A stretch of 64,000 bases of DNA from SZUA-309 sp965233675 (GCA_965233675.1 OZ247498.1:2170001-2234000); one strand, 5' to 3'. Shown: positions 17,827-26,604, counted from the stretch's first letter. The notes: generated from the sequence alone by a model not told the origin. Numbers and translations are program-made.

Positions 17827-18963
17827 CTAGAACCCGAGCAAACGTGCGTAGCGATCCCGATGGAACGCCTGGTTACCGTACAGCGATTCCAGCACTCTTG
17901 CCCGCTTCAGATAGAAGCCGGCATCGAATTCATCCGTCATGCCGATACCGCCATGAATCTGAATGAGCTGGTTGGACATGTAGTGCAGAAAATCGCCAAC
18001 CCGTGCTTTCGACAGTGAGCAGAGCTGAGCCGTATCATCCGCGTCCGCATCGATGGCCTGCAGCGCCGCCTCGGCACAGGAACGGGCCAGCTCGAGCTGA
18101 GTGAAGAGTTCTGCCGCTCGATGGCCGAGGGCCTGGAAGGAGCCGATCACACGACCGAACTGCTCACGGGTCTTGAGATACTCCAGGGTCATGTCGAAGG
18201 CTTGTGCCGCGGTGCCGAGCATTTCAGCCCCCAGACCGGCTCGAGCCCGGTCGAGCACCTGATCGAGCAACGCCCCGCCCTGATCCAGAGTGCCGAGCAA
18301 CGCCCCTTCGTCGACGGTCACCCCGTCGAATCGGACGTTTGCATAGCCCCGGCTGTCGACGGTGGCCAGCCGCTCTCTGCCGATCCCGGCGGAAGCCGCC
18401 GGGACCAGAAGCAGGCTGATGCCGTCCATGGATCCGGGCTGGCCGCTGGTGCGCGCGGCGACGACATAGGTGGTGGCAGACATACCTTCGACGACGAAGG
18501 TTTTGTTGCCGGTCAGTTTGAAACCATCACCCCCGCGTTCGGCTGTGAGCGCCGTTGCCGCCGGGGCGTGCCGCGGACCTTCGTCCACCGCCAGGGTGAG
18601 AATCTCCGAGCCATCCACCACTTTCGGTAACAGGCTCGACTTCTGTGCTTCGCTGCCACCGAGCAGCACGGCCGTCGTGCCGACCAGCGCCGAGGCATAA
18701 AGCGGCGACGCAGTCAGCTGGCGACCGAGTTCTTCCAGAACCACACCGAATGTCAGGTAGCCCAGATCGGAGCCGCCATAAGCTTCCGGCACCAGGATGC
18801 CGGTCCAGCCCATCTCCACCATGGCTTCCCAGGTGGCCGGGGTGAATCCGGAGTCGGTACCCGCATCGCGCATCTCCCGGAACTTCTGAACCGGAGCTTC
18901 GTCCCGCGCCCAGGCACTGGCCTGGTCTTTGAGCATGGATTGTTCTTCTGTCAGTGCTGCCAT
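17827..18963 (-). CDS. Acyl-CoA dehydrogenase, second pair, first subunit
   Basis: The gene encodes 378 residues from the ATG at 18963 (MAALTEEQSMLKDQ), chosen because AGAAGGG lies upstream and a longer frame would run deep into the preceding gene. The C-terminal segment IHGGIGMTDEFDAGFYLKRA is the ACAD region carrying the FAD/acyl contacts, while the middle-domain SEPxAGSD loop is not obvious. This is the profile of one half of a heteromeric ACAD. The CoA ligase is 24 bp downstream and the other ACAD ends 4 bp upstream, so all are probably one transcript. Confidence 0.92.
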   Translation of the reverse strand: MAALTEEQSMLKDQASAWARDEAPVQKFREMRDAGTDSGFTPATWEAMVEMGWTGILVPEAYGGSDLGYLTFGVVLEELGRQLTASPLYASALVGTTAVLLGGSEAQKSSLLPKVVDGSEILTLAVDEGPRHAPAATALTAERGGDGFKLTGNKTFVVEGMSATTYVVAARTSGQPGSMDGISLLLVPAASAGIGRERLATVDSRGYANVRFDGVTVDEGALLGTLDQGGALLDQVLDRARAGLGAEMLGTAAQAFDMTLEYLKTREQFGRVIGSFQALGHRAAELFTQLELARSCAEAALQAIDADADDTAQLCSLSKARVGDFLHYMSNQLIQIHGGIGMTDEFDAGFYLKRARVLESLYGNQAFHRDRYARLLGF

Positions 18964-18967
18964 CTGT

Positions 18968-20176
18968 TTAGCCCTTCTGCGTGGTCTCGGGCAGACCGAG
19001 AATGTTTTTGGAAATGATGTTGTTCTGCACTTCGTAGGAGCCGCCATAGATGGACATGGCCTTTCCCCCCAGCCACTCCCGGACGGTGCCGAGTTCCGTC
19101 TCCGTAAACTGGTCGCCCTCCCATCCGAGGCCCTGTGCCCCCATCAGTTCCAGCGTGAGTTCCGCCTTGGTCTGCGCCACCCCGGTGGCCGAATTCTTGA
19201 GAATGGAAGCCGCAGCGGTGACTTCCACCTTGCCCTTCGCCTCCGCCGTTATCCGGGCAATGGTCAGACCGTGAGCCTTGGCATCCATCAGGTGCCGGGT
19301 GACCCGGGTACGCAGATCGGCATCCGCCAGGGTGCCATCCTCATTGGTGCCCACATACTGCTTCGCCATCTCCTGGATCGGCGTTGGCCTGGCGCCGGAC
19401 GCTGCCGTGCGATTGCCCGTCTGACTCTGCCGTTCGTGTTGCAGGAGGCGTTTGACGACCGTCCAGCCTTCGTTCAACGGACCCAGCAGATCCCGCTTCT
19501 CCGAGATCGCGTCGTTGAAGAAGGTCTCGCAGAAAGGTGATGCGCCGGCAATCAGTTTGATCGGCCGGGTCTCCACCCCTTCCTGATCCATGGGCAGCAT
19601 GACGAAGCTGATGCCATCCCGCTTCGGCTTATCCGGGTCCGTGCGCACAACGGCGCCACACCATTGCGAGATGTTTGCACCGGACGTCCAGATCTTCTGA
19701 CCGTTGAGAACGAAGTGATCGCCCTTGTCCACGGCCTTGGTCGACAGCGATGCCAGGTCGGATCCTGCGTTGGGTTCGGAGAGCCCCAGACACCAGCGGA
19801 CCGTTCCGTTGGCAATGCCGGGCAGATGCCGCGCTTTCTGATCGTCGGTGCCGTAATCGAGCAGCGTCGGGCCCACCATGGTGATGCCCATGCCGGTAAT
19901 CATGGAAATATGGTTGAACGCGCCGGCCCGGGTCAGCTCCTCATTGATGATCCTGGCGTGGGCATGGGATAACCCACCCCCGCCATACTCTGTCGGCCAG
20001 GTGGGCGCACCCCAGCCCCGACTCGCGAGACGGTCGCGCCAGAGGTCCATATCCGCATCCAGACTGTCCCGTTCCTCGGCCTCCATTCCGAGACCTTTGC
20101 CTTGCAGAGACGCCGGAAAGTTGCTGGCAATCCACGCCCCCGCTTCCTCACGAAATGCATTCAGATCATCGCTCAT
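18968..20176 (-). CDS. Acyl-CoA dehydrogenase, second pair, second subunit
   Basis: The 402-residue ACAD has the full middle domain (WCLGLSEPNAGSDLASLSTK, the FAD and substrate loop) and the C-terminal GGSYEVQNNIISKNILGLPE. It is the mate of the gene 4 bp downstream, and the two resemble the FadE-type heterotetramers used on branched or polycyclic acyl-CoAs. In the family, Glu in the GG-x-x-E stretch often contacts FAD or substrate. It follows the hydratase gene by 60 bp on the same strand. Confidence 0.93.
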   Translation of the reverse strand: MSDDLNAFREEAGAWIASNFPASLQGKGLGMEAEERDSLDADMDLWRDRLASRGWGAPTWPTEYGGGGLSHAHARIINEELTRAGAFNHISMITGMGITMVGPTLLDYGTDDQKARHLPGIANGTVRWCLGLSEPNAGSDLASLSTKAVDKGDHFVLNGQKIWTSGANISQWCGAVVRTDPDKPKRDGISFVMLPMDQEGVETRPIKLIAGASPFCETFFNDAISEKRDLLGPLNEGWTVVKRLLQHERQSQTGNRTAASGARPTPIQEMAKQYVGTNEDGTLADADLRTRVTRHLMDAKAHGLTIARITAEAKGKVEVTAAASILKNSATGVAQTKAELTLELMGAQGLGWEGDQFTETELGTVREWLGGKAMSIYGGSYEVQNNIISKNILGLPETTQKG

Positions 20177-20236
20177 AATTTCACTCTCAGTGCTTCTTGG
20201 TCTGTGTCTGATTTCTGTTGCAGGTTCTGCCGCAAG

Positions 20237-21025
20237 CTATTCGCCCGTGAACTTCGGCGGTCGCTTCTCAATGAACGAGGCAAATCCTTCCCGGGAATCC
20301 TTGCTGGCCACCAGCAGGCGCTGATTGGTCCACTCATATTCTGCAAACGTTGCCCGATCCATATCACCGGAACGCTGCAGCATCCGGCGCAGCAGCGTAT
20401 ACGCCAGCGGTGGCCCGTCGGCGATCATCCGGGCATAGGCCGTCGCTTCGGTCATCAGCGCATCATCCGGCACCACCCGATTAGCGAGCCCCCAGTCGAG
20501 GCAGGTCCGGGCATCCAGCAGCGCACCGGAATACATGAGGTCATAGGCCTTACCCAGGCCAACGATCCTCGGCAGCCAGTAGGCGGCACCGTAATCGGAG
20601 GCCAGGCCGCGACGAATGAAGATGGACCCCATCCGGGCCGACTCACCCAGGATCCGCACATCGCAACAGGTGGCAATACCGAACCCTGCGCCGACCGCAG
20701 CGCCATTTACCGCAGCGATGATCGGAACCTCACAGTTCGAGAAGGCCTCCACGGATCTTGCCGAGGCACCCTGCTGATCAAGACGCGCTTTCCGGCTCAG
20801 GGCACCGGAATGCCTGCCGCCGGTACCCACTGCCGCGCCGGCGCAGAATCCACGGCCGGCGCCCGTGAGCAGCAGTACGCGCACGTCATCGTCGTCGCTC
20901 GCCCGTTCCACCGCCTCGGCCAGACCACGGCTCACGCCCTCACTGAGGGCATTCATGCTTTCGGGCTCGTTCAGTGTGGCGCTGAGCACACCGTCTTCGA
21001 GCTCGATCAGTACGGAATCCGACAT
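20237..21025 (-). CDS. Enoyl-CoA hydratase/isomerase family protein
   Basis: From the ATG at 21025 (MSDSVLIELEDGVLSATLN) the gene encodes 262 residues; GGGGAAAG lies upstream of this start, whereas the longer frame adds a low-similarity leader. The crotonase oxyanion segments are GAGRGFCAGAAVG and AAVNGAAVGAGFGIATCCD. The later catalytic region (FIRRGLASDYGAAYWLPRIVG) has Asp rather than the second Glu, as in many EchA-type isomerases. It is the first gene of the ACAD/ACAD/CoA-ligase operon and is divergent from the DUF35/thiolase operon. Confidence 0.9.
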   Translation of the reverse strand: MSDSVLIELEDGVLSATLNEPESMNALSEGVSRGLAEAVERASDDDDVRVLLLTGAGRGFCAGAAVGTGGRHSGALSRKARLDQQGASARSVEAFSNCEVPIIAAVNGAAVGAGFGIATCCDVRILGESARMGSIFIRRGLASDYGAAYWLPRIVGLGKAYDLMYSGALLDARTCLDWGLANRVVPDDALMTEATAYARMIADGPPLAYTLLRRMLQRSGDMDRATFAEYEWTNQRLLVASKDSREGFASFIEKRPPKFTGE

Positions 21026-21143
21026 TCTTTCCCCTATCTTTCCCCTGCGCAAAGCAGGCGTTTTATCCGGTGATTCAGCACTCTGACCGCGCCTGACCGA
21101 ATACTTCGCCTGGGCGGACGGAATCAGAAGAACCGAACGGAAA

Positions 21144-21173
21144 TTCAACTTCCTACTTTAACCGGCATACAAT
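21144..21173 (+). promoter_or_regulatory. Possible sigma-70 promoter for the DUF35/thiolase operon
   Basis: TTCAAC (21144-21149) and TACAAT (21168-21173) are separated by 18 bases, a reasonable -35/-10 pair. They lie about 35 bp before the GTG start at 21208, in the 182-bp region shared with the divergent hydratase gene. No experimental support is visible. Confidence 0.35.
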
Positions 21174-21207
21174 CCAGTCATCAACCAATGCTGAAGGAGA
21201 ACTGCGC

Positions 21208-21627
21208 GTGGCAGACAGATCGAAAATCCCCGTACCGAGACCAACTCCGGAGACGGCACATTTCTGGGCAGGTGCCAGAGAGGGGGCACTGAGGCTGCAG
21301 CGTTGTGGCGAGTGCAACGAGGTCTATTTTCCGCCCAGACCCTTCTGCCCGAGTTGCATCTCGCGCAATGTGGAGGTGTTCGATGCGTCCGGGAAAGGGA
21401 CGCTCTACAGCTATGTGATCAACTACCGCGATCACCCCGCTCACGACGGGCCTTACTCCATTGCCGTGGTGGCGCTTGCGGAAGGGCCGCGGATGATGAC
21501 CAACATCGTCAACTGCGACCAGACGCCGGAGGCGCTGGCGCTCGACATGCCGGTGGAAGTGGTGTTCGAAGCGATCAACGATGAGATCAGCCTGCCCTAT
21601 TTCCAACCAGAAGGAGCAGACCGATGA
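21208..21627 (+). CDS. Zn-ribbon/OB-fold (DUF35) acyl-CoA-associated protein
   Basis: This 139-residue protein has an N-terminal rubredoxin-like zinc ribbon with four cysteines (CGECNEVYFPPRPFCPSC, about residues 34-51), followed by an OB-fold domain (GKGTLYSYVINYRDHPAHD). DUF35 proteins partner thiolase-like enzymes, for example ChsH2 with the Ltp2 aldolase in steroid side-chain degradation or the scaffold of archaeal thiolase/HMG-CoA synthase complexes. The start is GTG at 21208 with GAAGGAG upstream. Its stop overlaps the thiolase start (ATGA, 21624-21627), so the two are very likely a complex. Confidence 0.92.
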   Translation: MADRSKIPVPRPTPETAHFWAGAREGALRLQRCGECNEVYFPPRPFCPSCISRNVEVFDASGKGTLYSYVINYRDHPAHDGPYSIAVVALAEGPRMMTNIVNCDQTPEALALDMPVEVVFEAINDEISLPYFQPEGADR

Positions 21628-22766
21628 AGCCAGGCAGCATTGCGATCGTCGGCGCAGCAGAAACGACAGAACTGGGCAGGATCCCGGACCTGGCTCAGAT
21701 ACAGCTGCATGCGGATGCAGCCATCAACGCCATGAACGATGCGGGTCTCAAACCTTCCGACATCGATGGCGTCGCCACTGCTGGTGAATCCCCGACCGGC
21801 ATCGCTCACTACCTGGGGATTACCCCCAACTGGGTGGACGGCACGGCCGTCGGCGGCTGCTCTTTCATGTTGCACGTTCGGCACGCGGCCGCGGCGATCA
21901 ATGAAGGACTCTGTGAAACCGTGCTGATCACCCACGGCGAAAGCGGCCGTTCCCAGGTGGGCCGCGGCCGGTTTTCACCGGCGATGGCAAGCCTGCAGGG
22001 ACAGTTCGAAACGCCCTTCTGCCCCATGGGCCCACCCACCATGTTCACCATCCCCTTTCTCCGCTACATGAAGAAAACCGGGACCACGCTCGAGCAGCTG
22101 GCGAATGTGGCCGTGGTACAGCGCGAATGGGCAGCCATGAACCCAAGGGCATCGTTCCGGGATCCGCTCACGGTTGAGGATGTGATGAACGCGCGGATGA
22201 TTGCCTACCCGTTCACTCTGCTCGAGTGCTGCCTGGTCACGGACGGTGGCGGCGCACTCATTCTCACCAGCGCCGATCGGGCAAAGGATTTTCCGCACAA
22301 TCCGGTCTATATCATCGGCACCGGCGAAAGTACGGAAACGCCCATGGTCAGCCAGATGGAAGACATGACCACCTCGCGCGCCTTCCGGGTCTCCGGACGG
22401 AAAGCGTTCAGCGAAGCCGGGATCACCCACGCGGATGTGGATCACCTGATGATCTACGACGCATTCGCCCACCTGCCGATCTACGGCCTGGAGGACCTCG
22501 GTTTCTGTGAAAGGGGGGAAGCCGGCGCTTTCATTGAGGCCAGACATACGGCCCCTGGTGGGCAGCTGCCGCTCAACACCAATGGCGGCGGTCTGAGCTA
22601 CATGCATTCCGGCATGTACGGCATGTACGCCCTGCAGGAGTCCGTCCGGCAGATGCGCGGTATCGCGCCGGCCCAGGTCGAAGGCGCGCGGATCTCCGTA
22701 TGTCACGGTGTAGGCGGCATGTTCGGTGCCTCCGGCACCGTGATCATGTCTAACGAGGCGCCCTGA
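21624..22766 (+). CDS. Thiolase-fold protein (lipid-transfer/Ltp2-like)
   Basis: The 380-residue protein belongs to the thiolase-like family with a DUF35 partner. It begins SIAIVGAAETTELGR, carries VGGCSFMLHVRHAAAAI, where the Cys lies at the position of the thiolase nucleophile, and ends with NTNGGGLSYMHSGMYGMYAL and CHGVGGMFGASGT. The canonical GHPxGATG motif of degradative thiolases is absent. It may therefore perform a Claisen-type cleavage, or a retro-aldol cleavage as Ltp2 does. The 4-bp overlap with the DUF35 gene supports complex formation. Confidence 0.88.
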   Translation: MKPGSIAIVGAAETTELGRIPDLAQIQLHADAAINAMNDAGLKPSDIDGVATAGESPTGIAHYLGITPNWVDGTAVGGCSFMLHVRHAAAAINEGLCETVLITHGESGRSQVGRGRFSPAMASLQGQFETPFCPMGPPTMFTIPFLRYMKKTGTTLEQLANVAVVQREWAAMNPRASFRDPLTVEDVMNARMIAYPFTLLECCLVTDGGGALILTSADRAKDFPHNPVYIIGTGESTETPMVSQMEDMTTSRAFRVSGRKAFSEAGITHADVDHLMIYDAFAHLPIYGLEDLGFCERGEAGAFIEARHTAPGGQLPLNTNGGGLSYMHSGMYGMYALQESVRQMRGIAPAQVEGARISVCHGVGGMFGASGTVIMSNEAP

Positions 22767-22789
22767 AGCGGCGTCGATCCAGGGATCAG

Positions 22790-22812
22790 GAGGCGGTGCC
22801 GGTGACCGCCTC
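22790..22812. terminator. Hairpin between convergent genes, possible bidirectional terminator
   Basis: GAGGCGGT (22790-22797) and ACCGCCTC (22805-22812) form a perfect 8-bp stem around a 7-base loop. It lies between the stops of the thiolase and LLM oxidoreductase genes. There is no T-run, so intrinsic termination is uncertain. Confidence 0.4.
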
Positions 22813-22817
22813 GCGAT

Positions 22818-23867
22818 CTAGAATGCCAACCCGCTGGGAACGCCCGGCGTTTCCACCGCCTGCAAAGCCGTCATGAGTTCACGGGCGCGCTCCCCCTTCT
22901 CCGGCTTGTCGCCACCCAGACCGAAACCCATCTGCGACGCGTATTCCCGTCGCGTACGCACGAACTCCGGATAGTCGTCATAGGTGCAGGTCTCGGCGAG
23001 CTTGAGCAGATCGTCTTCGGTGATGATGTCCTGCATTTCCTGCCAGCGACCATCGAGGGAGAGTTTGTGCAGGCGCATGCCCAGGTCTTCGAGGCCGTGC
23101 ATCCGCAGCACATGGTGGTAGCTGCGCGTGGAACCGTAGAAGGACAATGGCTTCCGATACTGATCCAGCGCCTTGCTGATTTCCTCATCGTTTTCGCCCA
23201 GCGCGAGATAACCGCTGGACGCGATCTCGAAGTCGTCCCAGGTGCGCCCGGACCGTTCCAGCCCGATCTTCACATTGGGCAGCAGGGTCTCCCGCATATA
23301 CTTATCCGTCATGATGCCGCCGTGCGGCAGCACGCCATCCGCCACCTCGCCGGCAACCCGGGCCATGGCCGGCCCCACCACAGCGAGGTAGACCTTCGGC
23401 TTGGGAAAATCGATGGGTCCCGGATTGAAGTTCGGCGTCATCAGCGTGTAGCGGTATTCCTTGCCGATGAATTCCGCCGGCGCCCCATCCTGCCAGGAAG
23501 CCCAGATCGCCTTCATCATCTGGATGTACTCTTTCATCCGCGGTGCGGCCGCACTCCAGCTGCCGCCAAAACGGCGCTCATTGTGGCCCTTCACCTGGGA
23601 ACCCAGGCCGATGTGAAATCGCCCCCGGGACAGCCGCTGGATATCCCAGGCTTCCATGGCCAGCACCATGGGACTGCGTGGAAAGGCGATGGTGACCGAA
23701 GTCTGTAGTTCTATCTGCTTCGTCCTGCTGGCTGCCAGCGCCATGGTGAGGATAGAGTCATGCGACAACTCACCGCACGTCACCCGGTCGTAACCGCTTT
23801 CCTCCGCCTTGACGGCCTGCGCGCCGGCTTCGTCCGGCCAGCCACCGATTCCAGTTATGAGTTTCAT
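22818..23867 (-). CDS. LLM-class oxidoreductase (F420-dependent type)
   Basis: The 349-residue luciferase-like monooxygenase-fold protein begins MKLITGIGGWPDEAGAQAVK. It contains the pattern TSVTIAFPRSPMVLAMEAWD and GRFHIGLGSQVKGHNERRFG, characteristic of the F420-associated LLM subfamily (TIGR03617-type). It would use FMN or F420 as hydride carrier on an aldehyde, alcohol or enoyl substrate. Whether this organism makes F420 is not shown in the window. It is convergent with the thiolase gene and divergent from the TetR gene at 23999. Confidence 0.87.
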   Translation of the reverse strand: MKLITGIGGWPDEAGAQAVKAEESGYDRVTCGELSHDSILTMALAASRTKQIELQTSVTIAFPRSPMVLAMEAWDIQRLSRGRFHIGLGSQVKGHNERRFGGSWSAAAPRMKEYIQMMKAIWASWQDGAPAEFIGKEYRYTLMTPNFNPGPIDFPKPKVYLAVVGPAMARVAGEVADGVLPHGGIMTDKYMRETLLPNVKIGLERSGRTWDDFEIASSGYLALGENDEEISKALDQYRKPLSFYGSTRSYHHVLRMHGLEDLGMRLHKLSLDGRWQEMQDIITEDDLLKLAETCTYDDYPEFVRTRREYASQMGFGLGGDKPEKGERARELMTALQAVETPGVPSGLAF

Positions 23868-23998
23868 GTTCCCCCTTGCAGCGTCCGAACGCTCTGACTG
23901 ATTTTATCGACTGTCGATTCTCTCCCAGTGCCTTACAATGGCCCAACCTCGCGGAAAAACCAAACTCAGATTCAAATATCTACCACGATGACAATACG

Positions 23999-24709
23999 AT
24001 GAGCCAAACCCAACCCGACCAGGGCAGCACGGCGAACGCGGCAGACGAATCCAAACGGGATATCTGGGATCTGCGCTGGGTACGGGAGCCTCAGCAGGAC
24101 CGCAGTGCACGCACCCGTGCGCAGTTGCTGGATGCCACCGAGACCATCCTCGACAAGGAAGGCATCGATGGATTGACGATCACCAAAGTGGCAAAGGAAG
24201 CCGGCTGTTCGGTGGGCAGTCTCTACCATCATTTTCAGGACAAGCAGACCATCATTTACGCCGTGCTGGATCGGTTGTCGCACGAAGCTCTCTTGACCGC
24301 CCAGGAAGGCCTGGAGCTCAGTCGCTGGGAAGGTGTCTCACTGCTCGGCGTACTCGAAGGCTTCATGCGCTACTCATTGAAACGCACCAGGCGCCTGCCC
24401 GGCGTGAGTCAGGCGCAACGCGTGCTGGCGCTGCAGGACCCCGCAATCGAAGCACGCATGACCGAGAATCAAACCCGGGTCCGGGCGATCGCGCTGCAGC
24501 TTCTGAAGCCGCGTCTCAGTGAAATCAGCCACCCGAATCCTAGTCTGGCCATCAAGGTCGTTCTCTCCACTCTGCGCGCGGCACTCAACCAGCGCAGTCA
24601 ATCCTATGTGCCGGGTGCGCGACCGGCGGATCCGAAGCAGAGCGATGAGTCGTTCGTGGAAGAAATGCTGCGGATGTTCGCCGCCTATCTCGGCATCGAG
24701 CCATCCTGA
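23999..24709 (+). CDS. TetR-family transcriptional regulator
   Basis: From the ATG at 23999 the gene encodes 236 residues; a longer frame from 23876 is open but its leader has no similarity and no better ribosome site. The DNA-binding domain is clear: RTRAQLLDATETILDKEGID, then a helix-turn-helix ending VGSLYHHFQDKQTIIYAVLD. The C-terminal part is the variable ligand-binding domain. The upstream region is shared with the divergent LLM oxidoreductase, a plausible target. The GST gene follows after 24 bp. Confidence 0.88.
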   Translation: MSQTQPDQGSTANAADESKRDIWDLRWVREPQQDRSARTRAQLLDATETILDKEGIDGLTITKVAKEAGCSVGSLYHHFQDKQTIIYAVLDRLSHEALLTAQEGLELSRWEGVSLLGVLEGFMRYSLKRTRRLPGVSQAQRVLALQDPAIEARMTENQTRVRAIALQLLKPRLSEISHPNPSLAIKVVLSTLRAALNQRSQSYVPGARPADPKQSDESFVEEMLRMFAAYLGIEPS

Positions 24710-24733
24710 CTCAACCTGCAGAGAGAGGGCCGC

Positions 24734-25348
24734 ATGCCAGAGATAAAACTCTTCGAGTTGGGTCCGACGCGATCCGCCCGTGCCCGCTGGGCGCTGCTTG
24801 AAGCAGAGCTGCCGTTCGAATCCATCGGCAACGATGTGAGCATCTTCGGCAGCGATGAATTGAAGGCCGTGCACCCACTCGGCAAGCTGCCCGCCATGCT
24901 CATCGACGGTCAGCCCCTGTTCGAGTCTGCCGCCATCCTCACCGCCATCGCCGATCTGGTGCCCGGAAAGCAGCTGATCGCCAGGCCGGGAAGCTGGTCA
25001 CGCAATCTCCACTATCAGTGGATCTCGTTCGTTCAGTCCGAACTCGAGGCTTTTCTGCAGTCGACGGAAGTGAACAGCATCGACTTCATCATTCCGGCGT
25101 CCGAACACGTGCCGGACATCAAAGCGCAGAACGCAAAGTTCTTCTGCAAGGGGGCAACCGTGCTGAATGACGTGCTGGAACGCTCGGAGTTTCTGGTCGA
25201 CGATCGGTTCAGCGTCACCGATATCTACGCGGGCTATGCCGTGAACTGGGGACAGGAGCAGGGATTGCTCGATGGGTTCCCGAATCTGCTCGCTTACCAG
25301 GAACGATTGTTCGCTCGCGAGCCCTGCACCCTGAAGCGCCACCTGTAG
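24734..25348 (+). CDS. Glutathione S-transferase family protein
   Basis: The 204-residue protein has the thioredoxin-like N-terminal domain of GSTs (IKLFELGPTRSARARWALLE, LGKLPAMLIDGQPLFESAAI with the usual cis-Pro and ESxAI glutathione contact) and an all-helical C-terminal half. It probably conjugates or isomerises reactive catabolic intermediates. It lies just downstream of the TetR gene on the same strand and is convergent with the first Rieske oxygenase. Confidence 0.9.
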   Translation: MPEIKLFELGPTRSARARWALLEAELPFESIGNDVSIFGSDELKAVHPLGKLPAMLIDGQPLFESAAILTAIADLVPGKQLIARPGSWSRNLHYQWISFVQSELEAFLQSTEVNSIDFIIPASEHVPDIKAQNAKFFCKGATVLNDVLERSEFLVDDRFSVTDIYAGYAVNWGQEQGLLDGFPNLLAYQERLFAREPCTLKRHL

Positions 25349-25357
25349 CGGGTGTCC

Positions 25358-25376
25358 TGCTGTTTTAAAAACAGCA
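25358..25376. terminator. Bidirectional terminator-like hairpin between GST and Rieske genes
   Basis: TGCTGTTTT (25358-25366) and AAAACAGCA (25368-25376) are exact inverted repeats around a single A. The A/T half of each arm supplies a T-tract when read from either side. It sits between the two convergent stops, where a shared terminator is expected. Confidence 0.5.
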
Positions 25377-26510
25377 CTAAACCCCCAGCCGATCCGACCA
25401 GTACTGGTTGAGCTGCCAGATCGCTTTCTCGAAGCTGGAGAGCCGCCCCTGTCGGGTGAGCGCTCCGTGCAGCCCCCGCCAGGGGCCTTCGTTCGCGGTG
25501 ATATCTTCCTGGTGAATCGCACGGATCAGCTCGGCAATTCCCTTCTTCTCCTCCTCGCTCATGGCCGCCACCACCTCCGGCGGCAGCAACAGGTGAATCC
25601 GCAGATTCATGGCGTCATGCCCACGCGGCTCGAGTTGATACCAGATCCCGTTATGGGCGCTGGCGGCGAAGAGAAAGTTCGGCATGATCGCCGCCGCAAA
25701 CAGACCGTTGCGCTGTTCATCGTCGAGCACAGGAAAGATGCTCTGGTCTTCCGGTACCGGTTCGTTTCCCGGCATCCAGAGAAAGGTCCAGGGCTGGCCG
25801 CCGTTGTCCGGCACGCTCGATTGGCGGGATGGATAAAGAGGCTCCAGCGTTTCCTTATGGGTACCGATGTGGTGGTACGCCTCCATGAAGTTTTCGACCA
25901 GGATCTTCCAGTTCCAGGGACTGTCGAACGTCATGGTTTCTGCAATCACGAGATCACCGAACCGGTAGTCGCCCACCAGTGCATGGAGTCCGGTCAGCTG
26001 CGGCGTCAACGGATTCGCCTGGGCGTCCAGATTCACGAAGATGAAGCCTTCCCAGACTTCCAGGGCCAGACACGGCAGGCGGCAATTCCGCTCATCGAAG
26101 TCTTCCACCGCGTCCATCATGGGCGCCCCCCGCAGTCTGCCATCCAGTTCGTAAACCCACTTGTGATAGGGGCAGGTAAGACGGCGGGTGTTGCCCGAGC
26201 CCTCCACCAGCGGCATCGCCCGATGCAGGCAGACGCGCGACAGCGCGTGCAGTTCACCGGCGCTGTCCCGGGTGATGACGATCGGCTGAGAGATCAGATC
26301 CACGCACAGATAATCACCGGGAGCCGGTACCTGGTCCGTGCGACCGACACACAGCCACGCCCGATTGAAGATCTTTTCCACTTCGGCGTCGAACACCCCC
26401 GGTTCCGTATAGGCGCCCGGCGGCAGGGTCCAGGCTCGAGCCAGCGGCTCGCGCACACGGGCGAGTTCCGATTCCGCCAGCAGCTCTGTCAGTTCGATCC
26501 GCTTCCCCAT
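25377..26510 (-). CDS. Rieske-type aromatic-ring-hydroxylating oxygenase, alpha subunit-like
   Basis: The 377-residue protein has an N-terminal Rieske [2Fe-2S] domain with ligands CxH and CxxH (CLHRAMP ... CPYHKW). The catalytic domain has the mononuclear iron region VENFMEAYHHIGTHKETLE, holding two His ligands. No beta subunit, ferredoxin or reductase gene is adjacent, so electrons must come from elsewhere. It is divergent from a TetR gene and shares a perfect palindromic operator with it. The substrate is unknown. Confidence 0.93.
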   Translation of the reverse strand: MGKRIELTELLAESELARVREPLARAWTLPPGAYTEPGVFDAEVEKIFNRAWLCVGRTDQVPAPGDYLCVDLISQPIVITRDSAGELHALSRVCLHRAMPLVEGSGNTRRLTCPYHKWVYELDGRLRGAPMMDAVEDFDERNCRLPCLALEVWEGFIFVNLDAQANPLTPQLTGLHALVGDYRFGDLVIAETMTFDSPWNWKILVENFMEAYHHIGTHKETLEPLYPSRQSSVPDNGGQPWTFLWMPGNEPVPEDQSIFPVLDDEQRNGLFAAAIMPNFLFAASAHNGIWYQLEPRGHDAMNLRIHLLLPPEVVAAMSEEEKKGIAELIRAIHQEDITANEGPWRGLHGALTRQGRLSSFEKAIWQLNQYWSDRLGV

Positions 26511-26563
26511 GATCTGTCTCCGCGTTCAGATTTCCGGCGCCCGTCGGGCAACGACCGCGCACA

Positions 26564-26589
26564 TAATATCTATCAATTGATAGATATTA
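26564..26589. promoter_or_regulatory. Perfect 26-bp palindrome, likely TetR operator
   Basis: The sequence is an exact inverted repeat: the left arm TAATATCTATCAA (26564-26576) is followed immediately by its reverse complement (26577-26589). It lies in the 94-bp gap between the divergent Rieske oxygenase gene (start 26510) and the TetR gene (start 26605), and ends 15 bp before the regulator's start. Size, symmetry and position are those of an autoregulatory TetR operator covering both promoters. It is strikingly A+T-rich against the G+C-rich background. Confidence 0.78.
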
Positions 26590-26604
26590 AGCTACGATAA
26601 CCCC

